This document shows positions 1 through 9,673 of a DNA stretch of 34,824 nucleotides, piece by piece. A model generated the notes under the pieces. The model was given only the letters and a program-made list of their open reading frames with translations. It searched no databases and was not told where the DNA came from. The translations under genes and the position numbers were made by a program. Origin of the DNA: Alphaproteobacteria bacterium (GTDB lineage: Bacteria; Pseudomonadota; Alphaproteobacteria; Micropepsales; Micropepsaceae); the NCBI GenBank assembly GCA_015654705.1, contig JAATGL010000267.1, forward strand, positions 1 through 34,824, in the 5' to 3' direction. Positions within the stretch are counted from its first letter, which is position 1. Every line of letters starts with the position of its first letter.

Positions 1-24
1 GGTGCGTGAAATGACGGGGACGCC

Positions 25-1623
25 ATGAACACCGCGGACGCGATCGTCATCGGGGCCGGGCATAATGGGCTGGTCTGCGCGTTCTATCTGGCCAGGGCCG
101 GATCGAAGGTAACGGTGCTCGAACGCCGCGCGGTGGTCGGCGGCGCGGCGGTGACCGAGGAATTCCATCCGGGCTTCCGCAATTCGGTGGCGAGCTACAC
201 GGTCTCGCTGCTGAACCCCAGGATCATCCGCGACATGGACCTCGCCGGCCACGGCCTGCGCGTGGTCGAGCGCAAGCTGCAGAATTTCCTGCCGCTCAAC
301 GACCGCGAATATCTCGAAGTCGGCGGCGACCGCACGCAAGAGAGCGTCGCGAAATTCTCCGCCCGCGACGCCAGGATGCTGGCCCCCTATGGCGCGCGGC
401 TGGGCGAGATCGCCGACATCCTGCGCGATCTGATGCTGCAAACACCGCCCAATGTGCGCGAAGGCGGCTGGGGCGCCGCCCTGCCCGAATTGTTCCGGGC
501 CGCGGCGCAGGCCAAGCCGTTCGCCGGGCTCGGCATGGCGGCGCGGCGCGACCTGCTGGCGCTGTTCGCCCAGTCCGCCGGCGATTATCTGGACGGCTGG
601 TTCGAGAGCGCGCCGATCAAGGCGGCCTTCGGCTTCGACGGCGTGGTCGGCAATTATGCCAGTCCCTACACGCCGGGCTCCGGCTATGTGCTGCTGCACC
701 ACGTGTTGGGCGAGGTGAACGGCAAGAAGGGTGCCTGGGGTCACGCCATCGGCGGCATGGGCGCGATCACCCAGGCGATGGCGAAGGCCTGCGGCGAGCG
801 GGGCGTCGCCATCCGCACGGAGGCGCCGGTGCGCGAGGTGATCGTCGAGAACGGCCGCGCGGTGGGCGTCGCGACCGAGTCGGGCGAGATTTTCCGCGCG
901 CCCGTCGTCGCCTCGAACCTCAATCCGAAGCTGCTGTTCCGCAAGCTGGTCGATCCCGGCGTCCTGCCGCGCGACTTCCGCGAGCGGATCGAACATTACC
1001 GCTGCGGGTCCGGCACCTTCCGGATGAACGTGGCGCTCAGCGAATTGCCGCGCTTCACCTGCAAGCCCGAAACCGGCGATCACCTGACCGCCGGCATCAT
1101 CATCGCGCCGTCGCTCGATTACATGGACCGCGCCTACACCAGCGCGCGCGCCAATGGCTGGTCGACGGAACCCATCGTGGAAGTGCTGATCCCTTCCACG
1201 CTGGACGACAGCCTGGCACCGCCCGGGCAGCATGTGGCGAGCCTGTTCTGCCAGCAGGTGGCGCCCGAGCTTTCCGGCGGACGTTCCTGGGACGATCACC
1301 GCGACGAAGTCGCCGATCTGATGATCGAGACGGTCGATCGCGTGGCGCCCGGCTTCAAGGCGTCGGTGCTCGGCCGCCAGGCGCTGACGCCGCTCGATCT
1401 CGAACGCGTCTTCGGTTTGGTCAGCGGCGACATCATGCATGGCGCGCTGAGCCTGGATCAGCTTTATTCGGCGCGGCCCGTGCTGGGCCACGGCAATTAC
1501 CGCGCGCCAATCCCCGGGCTTTACATGTGCGGCGCCGGCACCCATCCAGGCGGCGGGGTTAGCGGCGCGCCGGGCCACAATGCGGCACACGAGATCCTGA
1601 AGGATCGCCGCCGCCGGCGTTGA
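25..1623 (+). CDS. Phytoene dehydrogenase-like NAD(P)/FAD-dependent oxidoreductase
   Basis: The 532-residue protein opens with a Rossmann dinucleotide-binding motif, GAGHNG at residues 10-15, followed by an acidic end of the second strand (TVLERR), as in FAD-binding amine oxidase/phytoene desaturase proteins. The C-terminus carries the usual second FAD contact (PGLYMCGAGTHPGGG, about residues 497-511) and the helix that follows. Length and both motifs fit the CrtI/PYROXD2 group. No carotenoid genes (crtB, crtE) are nearby, so carotenoid desaturation is not supported and the substrate is unknown. The start at 25 has a purine-rich ACGGGGAC stretch just upstream. The sulfotransferase gene follows after 31 bases in the same direction and may be co-transcribed. 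Family assignment is strong; the reaction is inferred only as flavin-dependent oxidation or isomerisation. Confidence 0.88.
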   Translation: MNTADAIVIGAGHNGLVCAFYLARAGSKVTVLERRAVVGGAAVTEEFHPGFRNSVASYTVSLLNPRIIRDMDLAGHGLRVVERKLQNFLPLNDREYLEVGGDRTQESVAKFSARDARMLAPYGARLGEIADILRDLMLQTPPNVREGGWGAALPELFRAAAQAKPFAGLGMAARRDLLALFAQSAGDYLDGWFESAPIKAAFGFDGVVGNYASPYTPGSGYVLLHHVLGEVNGKKGAWGHAIGGMGAITQAMAKACGERGVAIRTEAPVREVIVENGRAVGVATESGEIFRAPVVASNLNPKLLFRKLVDPGVLPRDFRERIEHYRCGSGTFRMNVALSELPRFTCKPETGDHLTAGIIIAPSLDYMDRAYTSARANGWSTEPIVEVLIPSTLDDSLAPPGQHVASLFCQQVAPELSGGRSWDDHRDEVADLMIETVDRVAPGFKASVLGRQALTPLDLERVFGLVSGDIMHGALSLDQLYSARPVLGHGNYRAPIPGLYMCGAGTHPGGGVSGAPGHNAAHEILKDRRRRR

Positions 1624-1654
1624 CAGCGCCGGGCTGCGATCCTCTGATCCGCCG

Positions 1655-3673
1655 ATGGAACACGCGCGCAAAGCCGAGCCTGCCGGCACGCTGTCGACCG
1701 CGCTCGCCCATGCACACCGTCTGCTCGACACCAGGCCGGCGATGGCGGAAGCGCAGGCGCGTGAAATCCTGGAGGTCATGCCGGGCCAGCCGCTTGCCCT
1801 GCTGCTGCTGGCCTCCGCGCGCCGCGCGCAAAGCGACGCCGCCGGCGCCAAGGCGATTTTGGAGTCGCTGGCGGGTGCACAGCCCGATCTGGCGCCGGCG
1901 CATTACGCGTTGGGCTCCGTCTTGAGCGCCCTGGGTGAAGGCCGCGCCGCCATCGCGGCGTTTTCGCGGACCACGACACTCGATCCCGGCAATGCCGCCG
2001 CGTGGCGCGCGCTGGGCGATCAGCTTGCGCTGGCGGGAGACGGCACGGCAGCCAACGCTGCCTATGCCCGCCAGATCAAGGCGTCGGTCAACGATCCGCA
2101 ACTGCTCGAAGCCGCGTCGGCGCTTTGCGACAACCGGCTGGCGATCGCCGAGAGGATTTTGCGGGATTTCCTGAAATGGCATCCCACCGATATCGCGGCG
2201 ATCCGCATGCTGGCGGAGACAGGCGCGCGGCTCGGCCGCTACGAAGATGCCGAAAAACTGCTGGCGCGCTGTCTTGAACTGGCGCCCGGCTTCGCCGCGG
2301 CCCGGCACAATTACGCGACGGTGCTGCACCGGCAGATGAAATCCGAAGAGGCCGTAAGGCAAACCGATTTGCTTCTGAAGGACGATCCGCGCAATCCCGG
2401 CTATCGCGCGCTGAGGGCGGCGGCGCTGGTGCGGATCGCCGAGTATGGCCAAGCCATCGCCTGCTACGAGACATTGCTGGCGGAATATCCCGAGCAGCCC
2501 AAGGCCTGGATGAGCTATGGCCACGCGCTCAAGACAGTCGGCCGCCAGCCGGAATGCCTTGCCGCCTATCGCAAGGGCATCGCGCTCCTGCCCAGCCTGG
2601 GCGAGGCCTATTGGAGCATGGCGAATCTCAAGACCTTCCGCTTCGAGGCCGGCGAGATCGCCGCGATGCAGGCCCAGCTCAGGCGCGCCGATCTGACCGA
2701 CGAGGATCGCTATCACCTGCATTTCGCGCTCGGCAAGGCGCTGGAGGATGCAAGGATTTACGCCGAATCCTTCGAACATTATGCGCAAGGCAACATGCTC
2801 CGACGCAGCGTTCTCACCTATGTCGGCGACGTGACGAGCGAGCATGTGCGCCGCTCGAAAGAGGTTTTCACAGCGGCGTTTTTTCAGGCGCGCAAGAACG
2901 CCGGCTCGCAGGCGCCGGACCCGATCTTCATCGTCGGCTTGCCGCGCGCCGGCTCGACGCTGATCGAGCAGATTCTGTCGAGCCATTCCGCTGTCGAAGG
3001 CACGATGGAACTGCCGGACGTCAATGTTCTGGCCAGAGGGCTCGACGGCGCGAAGAAAAAAGGCGCGAACTATCCGGAAAATCTGCGCGGCCTGGAGATC
3101 GCGCGCTTCGCCGCGCTCGGCGAGGAATTCCTGGCGCGCGCGCGCATCCAGAGAAAACTGGGCCGGCCTTTTTTCATCGACAAGATGCCGAACAATTTCC
3201 TGCATCTCGGTTTCATTCACCTGATCCTCCCCGAGGCGAAGATCATCGACGCGCGGCGCCATCCGCTCGGCTGCTGCTTCTCCAATTTCAAGCAGCATTT
3301 CGCGCGCGGCCAGACCTTCACCTACGACCTCACCGACATCGGCCGCTACTACCGCGACTATGTGGAACTGATGGCCCATTTCGACGCGGTGCTGCCGGGG
3401 CGCGTCCACCGCGTTTTCTACGAGGACATGATCGGCGACCCGGAAAAAGAAATCCGGGGCCTGCTCGATTATTGCGGCCTGGCGTTCGAGGAGTCGTGCC
3501 TGCGGTTCTACGAAAATGGCAGGGCGGTTCGCACGCCGAGTTCCGAACAGGTCCGCCGGCCGATTTTTACCGAGGCCATGGAGCAATGGCGATCCTATGA
3601 AACATGGCTCGAACCGTTGAAATCCGCGCTCGGCCCTGTCCTGGAGGCCTATCCCGGCGTGCCCGTTTTCTAA
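1655..3673 (+). CDS. TPR-repeat sulfotransferase family protein
   Basis: This is a 672-residue two-part protein. Residues about 1-400 are helical tetratricopeptide-type repeats (recurring patterns such as APAHYALGSVLSALGEGRAA). Residues about 420-660 form a sulfotransferase domain: the 5'-phosphosulfate loop for PAPS is IVGLPRAGSTLIEQ near residues 424-437, and the 3'-phosphate-binding segment is DARRHPLGC near residue 530. Such proteins transfer sulfate from PAPS to a protein or small-molecule hydroxyl; the TPR part is expected to hold the acceptor. There is no signal peptide, so it should be cytoplasmic. The start at 1655 lacks a strong ribosome site but gives a sensible N-terminus. The TonB receptor gene begins 151 bases downstream. 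The acceptor is unknown. Confidence 0.9.
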   Translation: MEHARKAEPAGTLSTALAHAHRLLDTRPAMAEAQAREILEVMPGQPLALLLLASARRAQSDAAGAKAILESLAGAQPDLAPAHYALGSVLSALGEGRAAIAAFSRTTTLDPGNAAAWRALGDQLALAGDGTAANAAYARQIKASVNDPQLLEAASALCDNRLAIAERILRDFLKWHPTDIAAIRMLAETGARLGRYEDAEKLLARCLELAPGFAAARHNYATVLHRQMKSEEAVRQTDLLLKDDPRNPGYRALRAAALVRIAEYGQAIACYETLLAEYPEQPKAWMSYGHALKTVGRQPECLAAYRKGIALLPSLGEAYWSMANLKTFRFEAGEIAAMQAQLRRADLTDEDRYHLHFALGKALEDARIYAESFEHYAQGNMLRRSVLTYVGDVTSEHVRRSKEVFTAAFFQARKNAGSQAPDPIFIVGLPRAGSTLIEQILSSHSAVEGTMELPDVNVLARGLDGAKKKGANYPENLRGLEIARFAALGEEFLARARIQRKLGRPFFIDKMPNNFLHLGFIHLILPEAKIIDARRHPLGCCFSNFKQHFARGQTFTYDLTDIGRYYRDYVELMAHFDAVLPGRVHRVFYEDMIGDPEKEIRGLLDYCGLAFEESCLRFYENGRAVRTPSSEQVRRPIFTEAMEQWRSYETWLEPLKSALGPVLEAYPGVPVF

Positions 3674-3764
3674 GCGGACAGGCGCATTTCGAACCTGGAT
3701 TCGGGCAAGCTGCTCAGCTTCGATGCAACCAAACATCCTTCTTGCCCGCTCGGCCGCGGCAAGC

Positions 3765-3793
3765 TTGACAGTCTGATGACGCCGGACTGACAT
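3765..3793 (+). promoter_or_regulatory. Possible sigma-70 promoter of the TonB receptor gene
   Basis: An exact TTGACA lies at 3765-3770. Seventeen bases later is TGACAT (3788-3793), a poor -10 match (3 of 6 to TATAAT). If used, transcription would start near 3800, between the two candidate start codons of the receptor gene, and would favour the start at 3825. The weak -10 keeps this tentative. Confidence 0.25.
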
Positions 3794-3824
3794 GGCACGG
3801 GGCCGTGCGACGCGGGGGATTTCG

Positions 3825-6227
3825 ATGGGTGGCTTTCGGTCGGAGGCGCCGGGACAGGCCCGGCCCGTGCTGATGTCCGCATTGCTCGCGTCGACGATGC
3901 TGACCGGCGTGCCATATGCGTTCGCGCAGGAAAACGGCGTGGCGCTGGAGACGGTCGTGGTGACCGCCGAGAAGCGCTCCGAGGATCTGCAGAAGGCGCC
4001 CCTCAGCATTCTCGCCTTCAACACCGAGAAGCTCGATCAGCTGCACGTATCGAGCTTTGACGACTATGCCAAATATCTGCCCAGCGTCGCCTACACGACG
4101 TCCGGGCCGGGGCTCGCCGATGTCTATATGCGTGGCGTGGCCAGCGGCGAAAACAACAACCATTCCGGGCCGCTGCCGAGCGTGGGCATCTATCTCGACG
4201 AGCAGCCGATCACGACCATCGGCGGCGCGCTCGACATCCATGTTTACGACATCGCACGGGTCGAAGCGCTTGCCGGACCGCAGGGCACGCTCTACGGCGC
4301 GAGTTCCCAGTCCGGCACGATCCGCATCATCACCAACAAGCCGGATTCGAGCGCCTTCTCCGCCGCCTACGATATCGGCGTCAACGACGTCGCGCATGGC
4401 GGTGTCGGCGCGGTCGCCGAAGGGTATGTCAACGTGCCCCTGGCGGACAACATGGCGATCCGCATCGTCGGCTGGGACGAGCACGCTTCGGGCTTCATCG
4501 ACAATATCGCCGGCACCGATGCGGCCGCCGGGATCATCCAGGGCGTGCGCACCTTCCCCGCCGCGACGGCGGCGAGCGAGGCCGCCGGCGGCGGACCGAT
4601 CGTGAGCAGCAACACCAACGCGTTCGGCAACGACTACAACAGCGTCGACACGATGGGCGCCCGCGCGGCGCTGCAGATCGATCTCGACGACAACTGGACG
4701 ATCACGCCCACCCTGATGGGGCAGGACGCCCGCGCCTATGGGATTTTCTCGTACGATCCTACGGTCGGCTTCCTGAAGGTGACGCATTTCAATCCCGAAT
4801 GGACCAACGATCGCTGGTATCAGGCCGCCCTGACGGTCGCCGGCAAGATCAGTAATCTCGACATGACCTATGCCGGCGCCTATATGGACCGCGCGCTCAC
4901 CTCGCGCTCCGACTATTCCGATTACTCCTTCTTCTATGATGCCTTGTACGGCACCTATTTCCACAACGACGCGGGCCAGGTGATCAATCCCTCTCAGGTC
5001 ATCTCGGGCCGCGATCATTTCACGAAGTTGAGCAACGAGATCCGCATCGCCTCGCCGGCTGAGGACCGTCTGAGGTTCGTGGCAGGTCTCTTCGCCGAGC
5101 GGCAGACCCATTTTATCGAGCAGCGCTACGTGATCACGGATCTGGAAAGCGATTATTCGGTCAGCGACTGGCCGAACACGATCTGGCTGACCGAGCAGGA
5201 GCGCGTCGACCGCGACTATGCCGTCTTCAGCGAGATCTCGTACGATCTGCTTCCCTCGCTGACGCTGACCGCAGGCGCACGCGGCTACATCTCCAACAAC
5301 TCGCTCGGCGGCTTCTACGGTTACGCCGCGGGCTTCAGCTCGCATTACGGCGAAGCCCAGTGCGGCGTGCCCCTTGTGCCGTTTCGCGGCGCGCCCTGCA
5401 CAGATTTCGACAAGCACGTCTATGAAAAAGGCTACACCCACAAGCTCAACGCTACCTGGCACATCGACGACGACAAGATGGTCTATGCCACCTGGTCGAC
5501 CGGATTTCGCCCCGGCGGCATCAACCGCAATGCCAGCCTCCCGCCCTATCATTCGGATTTTCTGACGAATTACGAGCTGGGGTGGAAGACCTCGTGGCTC
5601 GACGACAGCCTGCGCGTTAACGGCGCGCTGTTCTGGGAAGATTGGGACAAGATTCAGTTTTCCACCATTCCGCCGCTCTCCGCCGGCCTCACCGCTATTT
5701 TCAACGCGGGACAGGCGCGCATTCTGGGCATCGAAAACAACATCGATTGGAGGATCAACGAAAATCTCACGCTGTCTGCGGCCGCGACCTATGTCGATGC
5801 CGAGCTGACCCAGGATTATTGCCAGGACGCGTCGCCCTGCACAGACACGTCCACGATCGACGCCGCGAAAGGCACGGCGCTTCCCATCACGCCGCGGTTC
5901 AAGGCGAACACGGTCGGACGCTACGAATTCGATGTGTTGGGCTACAAGGCCCATCTGCAGGGCGCCGCGGTCTATCAGGGAAGCGCCTGGCCGGCGCTCA
6001 TCGCTTCGGATCGTGCGACCCTCGGCAAAATGCCGTCCTACGTGACGGCCGATTTCTCCGCCGGCATCGGGCTCAACAACTGGACGCTCGAAATCTTCGC
6101 CGACAACGCGTTCGACTCCCACGGCCAGAACGACCGTTATGTGGAATGCGCGATCTGCACGGCGCAGGTTTATGTCACGCCGATCATGCCGCGTGTCGTC
6201 GGCCTGAAATTCGGGCAGAAGTTCTAG
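3825..6227 (+). CDS. TonB-dependent outer-membrane receptor
   Basis: The 800-residue protein has a signal peptide with predicted cleavage after YAFA (residue 34), then a TonB-box-like ETVVVTA at 42-48. A plug domain with the characteristic PQGTLYGASSQSGTI follows, then a long beta-barrel rich in alternating aromatic residues that ends in a terminal Phe (GLKFGQKF). It imports a large or scarce ligand across the outer membrane using TonB-ExbBD energy; no ligand can be read from the sequence. I chose the ATG at 3825 rather than 3792 because GGGGGA sits six bases before it and it gives a cleaner signal peptide. The TPR-sulfotransferase is upstream on the same strand. The beta-propeller gene converges on it six bases away. 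No TonB, ExbB or Fur-box was seen here. Confidence 0.95.
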   Translation: MGGFRSEAPGQARPVLMSALLASTMLTGVPYAFAQENGVALETVVVTAEKRSEDLQKAPLSILAFNTEKLDQLHVSSFDDYAKYLPSVAYTTSGPGLADVYMRGVASGENNNHSGPLPSVGIYLDEQPITTIGGALDIHVYDIARVEALAGPQGTLYGASSQSGTIRIITNKPDSSAFSAAYDIGVNDVAHGGVGAVAEGYVNVPLADNMAIRIVGWDEHASGFIDNIAGTDAAAGIIQGVRTFPAATAASEAAGGGPIVSSNTNAFGNDYNSVDTMGARAALQIDLDDNWTITPTLMGQDARAYGIFSYDPTVGFLKVTHFNPEWTNDRWYQAALTVAGKISNLDMTYAGAYMDRALTSRSDYSDYSFFYDALYGTYFHNDAGQVINPSQVISGRDHFTKLSNEIRIASPAEDRLRFVAGLFAERQTHFIEQRYVITDLESDYSVSDWPNTIWLTEQERVDRDYAVFSEISYDLLPSLTLTAGARGYISNNSLGGFYGYAAGFSSHYGEAQCGVPLVPFRGAPCTDFDKHVYEKGYTHKLNATWHIDDDKMVYATWSTGFRPGGINRNASLPPYHSDFLTNYELGWKTSWLDDSLRVNGALFWEDWDKIQFSTIPPLSAGLTAIFNAGQARILGIENNIDWRINENLTLSAAATYVDAELTQDYCQDASPCTDTSTIDAAKGTALPITPRFKANTVGRYEFDVLGYKAHLQGAAVYQGSAWPALIASDRATLGKMPSYVTADFSAGIGLNNWTLEIFADNAFDSHGQNDRYVECAICTAQVYVTPIMPRVVGLKFGQKF

Positions 6228-6233
6228 GCCGCC

Positions 6234-7724
6234 TTACCGCCCGATCGCGTAGAGTTTCGAATCGTTTATCGCGTAGACCGTGCCGTCGGGTCCAATGATG
6301 GTCGGCGTATAGGCCTCCGCGAGCGGCGGGTTGAGCTCGACATTCGTCAATTTGTTTTTCACGAGGTCCCAGCGATAGGTGTGGCCGTCCTCGGCATTGG
6401 CGATCACCGATTTTCCGGCGGCGTCGACGACCGCCGCATTGATGCACCATTCATAGACCACGCCCTTCGGCGCCCCGGGGAACTGCGTCGGATTGAGGGC
6501 GGTCATGATTTCCTTCATGACCGTGGCGTTGCTGTAGTGGTCCTTCTGGGTCGCGTCCGGATCGAGAATGGCGATCTGGTTATGCCCGTCGCCGGTTCCG
6601 GCGCCGTAATAATTGTTGTATTTGGTCATCAGCAGATAGGCCGAGGTCCCCTTGTACGAGGGGACCGCCGCCGTCGGCACCACCGACACCGTGTCATCCC
6701 AGCCGAACGACCCCGGGGTCTTCTGCTGCGTCAGATCGGTGTTGAAATGAAGCAGCCAGCCGCGGCCATTGTGGTTGCCGAAGGCGCTTTCCTGGACGCC
6801 GTAATAGACGTCGCCGTCGGGGCCGACCGTCGGCGCGGCGGAGGAATCGTCATAGAGGACGGCGTCCGACTTTGCCGCCGGATCCATCAGCCGCACCTTG
6901 TATTTTTGCTGCAGCGTCGCGCTGTCGAGGCCCAGGAGATAGCCGAACTCGCCATCGCTGACCGCGATATAGATCGTCGACTGGTCCGCGGACACGGCCG
7001 GCGCGCAGTTCATCGCGACCTCGATGATGTTCTGGTCGCCCGCGGCGGCGCCTGCGGCGACCCACGATCCCGTGCTGTCGGCGCCGATCCGCGCGATGCC
7101 GCTCTTGAGGCCGAGCGGCGTCGAGCCGGTCACGATGAAGCCGAAATAGATGTTGCCCGCCTCGTCCGCCGTGATCGGGGTGTCGATCATCACATGCTGG
7201 TTGTAGGCGCTTTTGTTTGCCTTGTAGCTGGACAGGCCGAAGAAGGCGAGCTGACCGCGGTTGCCCGTTTTCAAATCCGGCGTATCGCGAAAATAGACGG
7301 TGCCGCCCGCGCCCGCGTAATAGAGCCGGTTCTGCGCCGTCAGGTGCGCCGGAAAGCTCGGCGTCCAGTCATGCGGCGCCAGGAGGAAATCGGTCTTCTT
7401 CTGCCACAGCTTTTTTCCGTTGGCGCCGGAATGGGCCTCGACGCGGAAGCCGTTGGTGGCGCCCGTCTTGACCGGCACAAGGACGGTGTTGGAGGCGGTG
7501 ATCATCGGCGAGCCGTAATGGATCAGCAATTCGCCGCCCGTGATCTGGGGGTCGAGATCGACCGGCGTCGTCCAGTGCAACTTCTTGAGCTTCTGTCCCT
7601 GTGCCGGCGCAGGCGCGGTGTGCTGTGCATTCCCGGCATAGCCGCGCCAGGCCGGTCCGGTCTGTCCAAGCGCCGGCGCAACCAGACACAGGCACACGAG
7701 CGCACCCGAAAACATCGCTTTCAT
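6234..7724 (-). CDS. Exported PQQ-type beta-propeller repeat protein
   Basis: The 496-residue product has a signal peptide (MKAMFSGALVCLCLVAPALG, then Q21). The mature part shows recurring beta-propeller blades typical of PQQ-enzyme repeat proteins, for example VPVKTGATNGFRVEAHSGANGKKLW, split by blades ending in phrases such as GPDGTVYAINDSKLYAI. It lacks recognisable PQQ-dehydrogenase catalytic features, so a binding or scaffold role in the periplasm is more likely than an enzyme role. The longer frame starts at 7904, but the ATG at 7724 has a GGAG six bases upstream and begins the signal peptide. The gene converges with the TonB receptor, with only six bases between the stops, so the two are separate transcription units. 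The link between them is positional only. Confidence 0.82.
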   Translation of the reverse strand: MKAMFSGALVCLCLVAPALGQTGPAWRGYAGNAQHTAPAPAQGQKLKKLHWTTPVDLDPQITGGELLIHYGSPMITASNTVLVPVKTGATNGFRVEAHSGANGKKLWQKKTDFLLAPHDWTPSFPAHLTAQNRLYYAGAGGTVYFRDTPDLKTGNRGQLAFFGLSSYKANKSAYNQHVMIDTPITADEAGNIYFGFIVTGSTPLGLKSGIARIGADSTGSWVAAGAAAGDQNIIEVAMNCAPAVSADQSTIYIAVSDGEFGYLLGLDSATLQQKYKVRLMDPAAKSDAVLYDDSSAAPTVGPDGDVYYGVQESAFGNHNGRGWLLHFNTDLTQQKTPGSFGWDDTVSVVPTAAVPSYKGTSAYLLMTKYNNYYGAGTGDGHNQIAILDPDATQKDHYSNATVMKEIMTALNPTQFPGAPKGVVYEWCINAAVVDAAGKSVIANAEDGHTYRWDLVKNKLTNVELNPPLAEAYTPTIIGPDGTVYAINDSKLYAIGR

Positions 7725-7902
7725 GAGAATCTCCGAAAATGGCGGACTGGAAGCCGCCGGAACGCTACCGGCTTTCCCCGAAAAAGCCCAGCGGGATCGG
7801 CGACGGCACGCTTGGATCGGACGCACAAAAATATGACGGACGCACCCTTGACACACGCAAGGCGCTAGGAGGGCGCATCCGCCTTCGTTACATTGCCTGC
7901 CC

Positions 7903-8547
7903 ATGCGTCGCTTGATTCACCTCACCCTTTCGCCGCCCTCGCGTGTCGCCCGCCTCATCCTGGGCGAGAAGCGGCTGGTCTTCGATCCGGCCGGCGCGGA
8001 AGACCCCCAGGCCCATCTGCCGGTCTTCACCGATCTGGACGGCACGCGCTGCGAAGGCCTGTGGGCGGTGATCGACCATCTGGAGGGCACCTATCCCGAA
8101 CGGGCGCTGGTGCCGGAGGATGCCGTACAGCGTGGCGAGGTCCTGCGCTGGCTCGACTGGGCGATGGGGCCGTTGGGCGAACGCGCCACGCGCAAGATCC
8201 TCTATGAGAAAGCGGCGCAGCGTTTCACCGGCGCGCCGTCGCGCGGCGCCCCCGACATGAATGTGATCCGCCAAGGCCGCGAGGCTCTGGGGGCGGCGCT
8301 CGCCGTCATCGGCAAGGCGGCGGAACGGAACGGCAATCTCGTCACGCGCGAATGCTTCCTGTCGGACCTAGCGGTGGCGGCGCATCTTTCGGCGCTGGAC
8401 TATTTCGGCGAAGTCCCGTGGACGGATTATCCGCAGGCCGGCGAATGGTATGTGCGGATGAAATCGCGGCCGTCCTTCCGCTCGCTGCTGGGCGACCGCC
8501 TGCCTGGACAGCCGCCCGTGTCGCATTATGCCGAACTCGATTTCTGA
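7903..8547 (+). CDS. Glutathione S-transferase family protein
   Basis: The 214-residue protein has the size of a cytosolic GST. The N-terminus (about residues 1-80) resembles the thioredoxin-like GST_N fold, with the [14 protein letters not shown] pattern close to the common SPxSRKVRxxLxEK glutathione-site helix. The remainder is helical with a typical GST_C run ([16 protein letters not shown]). The family conjugates or reduces substrates with glutathione; the substrate is unknown. The queG start codon lies 20 bases inside its 3' end, so the two are translationally coupled or at least co-transcribed. It is divergent from the beta-propeller gene, with 178 bases between the starts. Confidence 0.88.
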   Translation: MRRLIHLTLSPPSRVARLILGEKRLVFDPAGAEDPQAHLPVFTDLDGTRCEGLWAVIDHLEGTYPERALVPEDAVQRGEVLRWLDWAMGPLGERATRKILYEKAAQRFTGAPSRGAPDMNVIRQGREALGAALAVIGKAAERNGNLVTRECFLSDLAVAAHLSALDYFGEVPWTDYPQAGEWYVRMKSRPSFRSLLGDRLPGQPPVSHYAELDF

Positions 8548-9673
8548 TCCGCGCGAGGCGATCCGCGCCCGCGCCATCGCTGAGGGTTTCGACATCATCC
8601 GCTTCACCCGCGCCGCGGCGCCGGCCGATGTCGGGACGCGGTTGAAGACGTTTCTGGGCCAGGGCCGTCACGGCACGATGGATTGGATGGCGCGCAACGC
8701 CGAGCGCCGCGCCGATCCGCAGACGCTCTGGCCGGAAGCGCGCAGCATCATCGTCCTCGGCGCCAATTACGGGCCCGACCACGATCCGCTCGACGCCCTG
8801 TCGCGGCCGGACATCGGCGCGATCTCGGTCTACGCGCAGGGCGGCGACTATCACGACATCCTGAAATCGAAGCTGAAGCGGCTGGCCGCCTTCGTGGCCG
8901 GCGAATTCGCCGCGGACGTCAAGGTCTTCATCGATACCGCGCCGGTCCTGGAGAAACCCCTGGCGCAGGCGGCCGGACTGGGCTGGCAGGGCAAGCATAC
9001 CAACCTCGTCAGCCGCGACTTCGGATCGTGGCTGTTCCTGGGATCGGTTTTCACCACGCTGGCGCTCGAACCCGACGCCGCCGAAAGCGATCATTGCGGC
9101 CAATGCCGGGCCTGTCTCGACATCTGCCCGACCAAGGCGTTTCCCGCGCCCTACCAACTCGACGCGCGGCGCTGCATCTCCTATCTGACGATCGAGCACA
9201 AGGGTCCCATTCCGCGCGCGTTCCGCGAAGCCATCGGCAACCGCATCTATGGCTGCGACGATTGTCTGGCGGTCTGTCCCTGGAACAAATTCGCCCGCAC
9301 CGCGCGCGAGACGCAATTCCATGCCCGCGCTGAATTGCGCCATGCCCGTCTGGCCGATCTGGCGCGGCTGGACGATCCGGGCTTTCGCGACATCTTCCGT
9401 GGCTCGCCGATCAAGCGCATTGGACTCGACCGCTTCGTGCGCACTGTGCTGATCGGAATCGGCAATTCGAAAGAACAGAGCCTGGCGCCGGTCGCGGAAG
9501 ATCTGCTGGGCGATGCTTCGCCGCTGGTCCGCGCCATGGCCGTGTGGGCCTTGTCGCGGCTGCTGGACGCCGATCGTTTCGCGATGCTGGCGAAGAAACA
9601 CACGCAGGAACCGGATGGCGACGTCCGCGCCGAATGGGATGCTATTTTTTTGCCGGCGTTTGCGTCTGGCTGA
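8528..9673 (+). CDS. queG: tRNA epoxyqueuosine reductase QueG
   Basis: QueG reduces epoxyqueuosine to queuosine in the wobble position of tRNAs with GUN anticodons, using cobalamin and two [4Fe-4S] clusters in the cytoplasm. The 381-residue protein shows both ferredoxin-type cysteine sets: [12 protein letters not shown] near residues 190-201 and CDDCLAVCP near 242-250. It also has the N-terminal DUF1730-like region with [12 protein letters not shown], and a C-terminal HEAT-like segment ([16 protein letters not shown]). Length matches the family. The start overlaps the GST gene by 20 bases. Its last 32 bases overlap the convergent TPR gene. No other queuosine genes are in the window. Confidence 0.96.
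   Translation: MPNSISDPREAIRARAIAEGFDIIRFTRAAAPADVGTRLKTFLGQGRHGTMDWMARNAERRADPQTLWPEARSIIVLGANYGPDHDPLDALSRPDIGAISVYAQGGDYHDILKSKLKRLAAFVAGEFAADVKVFIDTAPVLEKPLAQAAGLGWQGKHTNLVSRDFGSWLFLGSVFTTLALEPDAAESDHCGQCRACLDICPTKAFPAPYQLDARRCISYLTIEHKGPIPRAFREAIGNRIYGCDDCLAVCPWNKFARTARETQFHARAELRHARLADLARLDDPGFRDIFRGSPIKRIGLDRFVRTVLIGIGNSKEQSLAPVAEDLLGDASPLVRAMAVWALSRLLDADRFAMLAKKHTQEPDGDVRAEWDAIFLPAFASG

Noticed and set aside
1-24. Possible end of an upstream gene at the window edge
   Set aside because: A TGA is present at 7-9, but 24 bases are too few to support a coding call.
1559-4024. Long minus-strand open frame (821 codons) opposite the sulfotransferase gene
   Set aside because: It is Arg/Gln/Val-rich with no family motifs and lies antisense to well-supported genes; high GC leaves such frames open by codon bias.
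3714-6122. Long minus-strand open frame (802 codons) opposite the TonB receptor
   Set aside because: Repetitive Arg/Asp/Val composition typical of a shadow frame; the receptor on the plus strand has a signal, plug and barrel.
6381-7868. Plus-strand open frame opposite the beta-propeller gene
   Set aside because: Arg/Asp-rich shadow without a ribosome site or motif; the minus-strand gene has a signal peptide and blades.
7725-7902. TTGACA in the gap between the propeller and GST genes as a promoter
   Set aside because: No acceptable -10 lies 16-18 bases downstream on the plus strand, so I did not call it.
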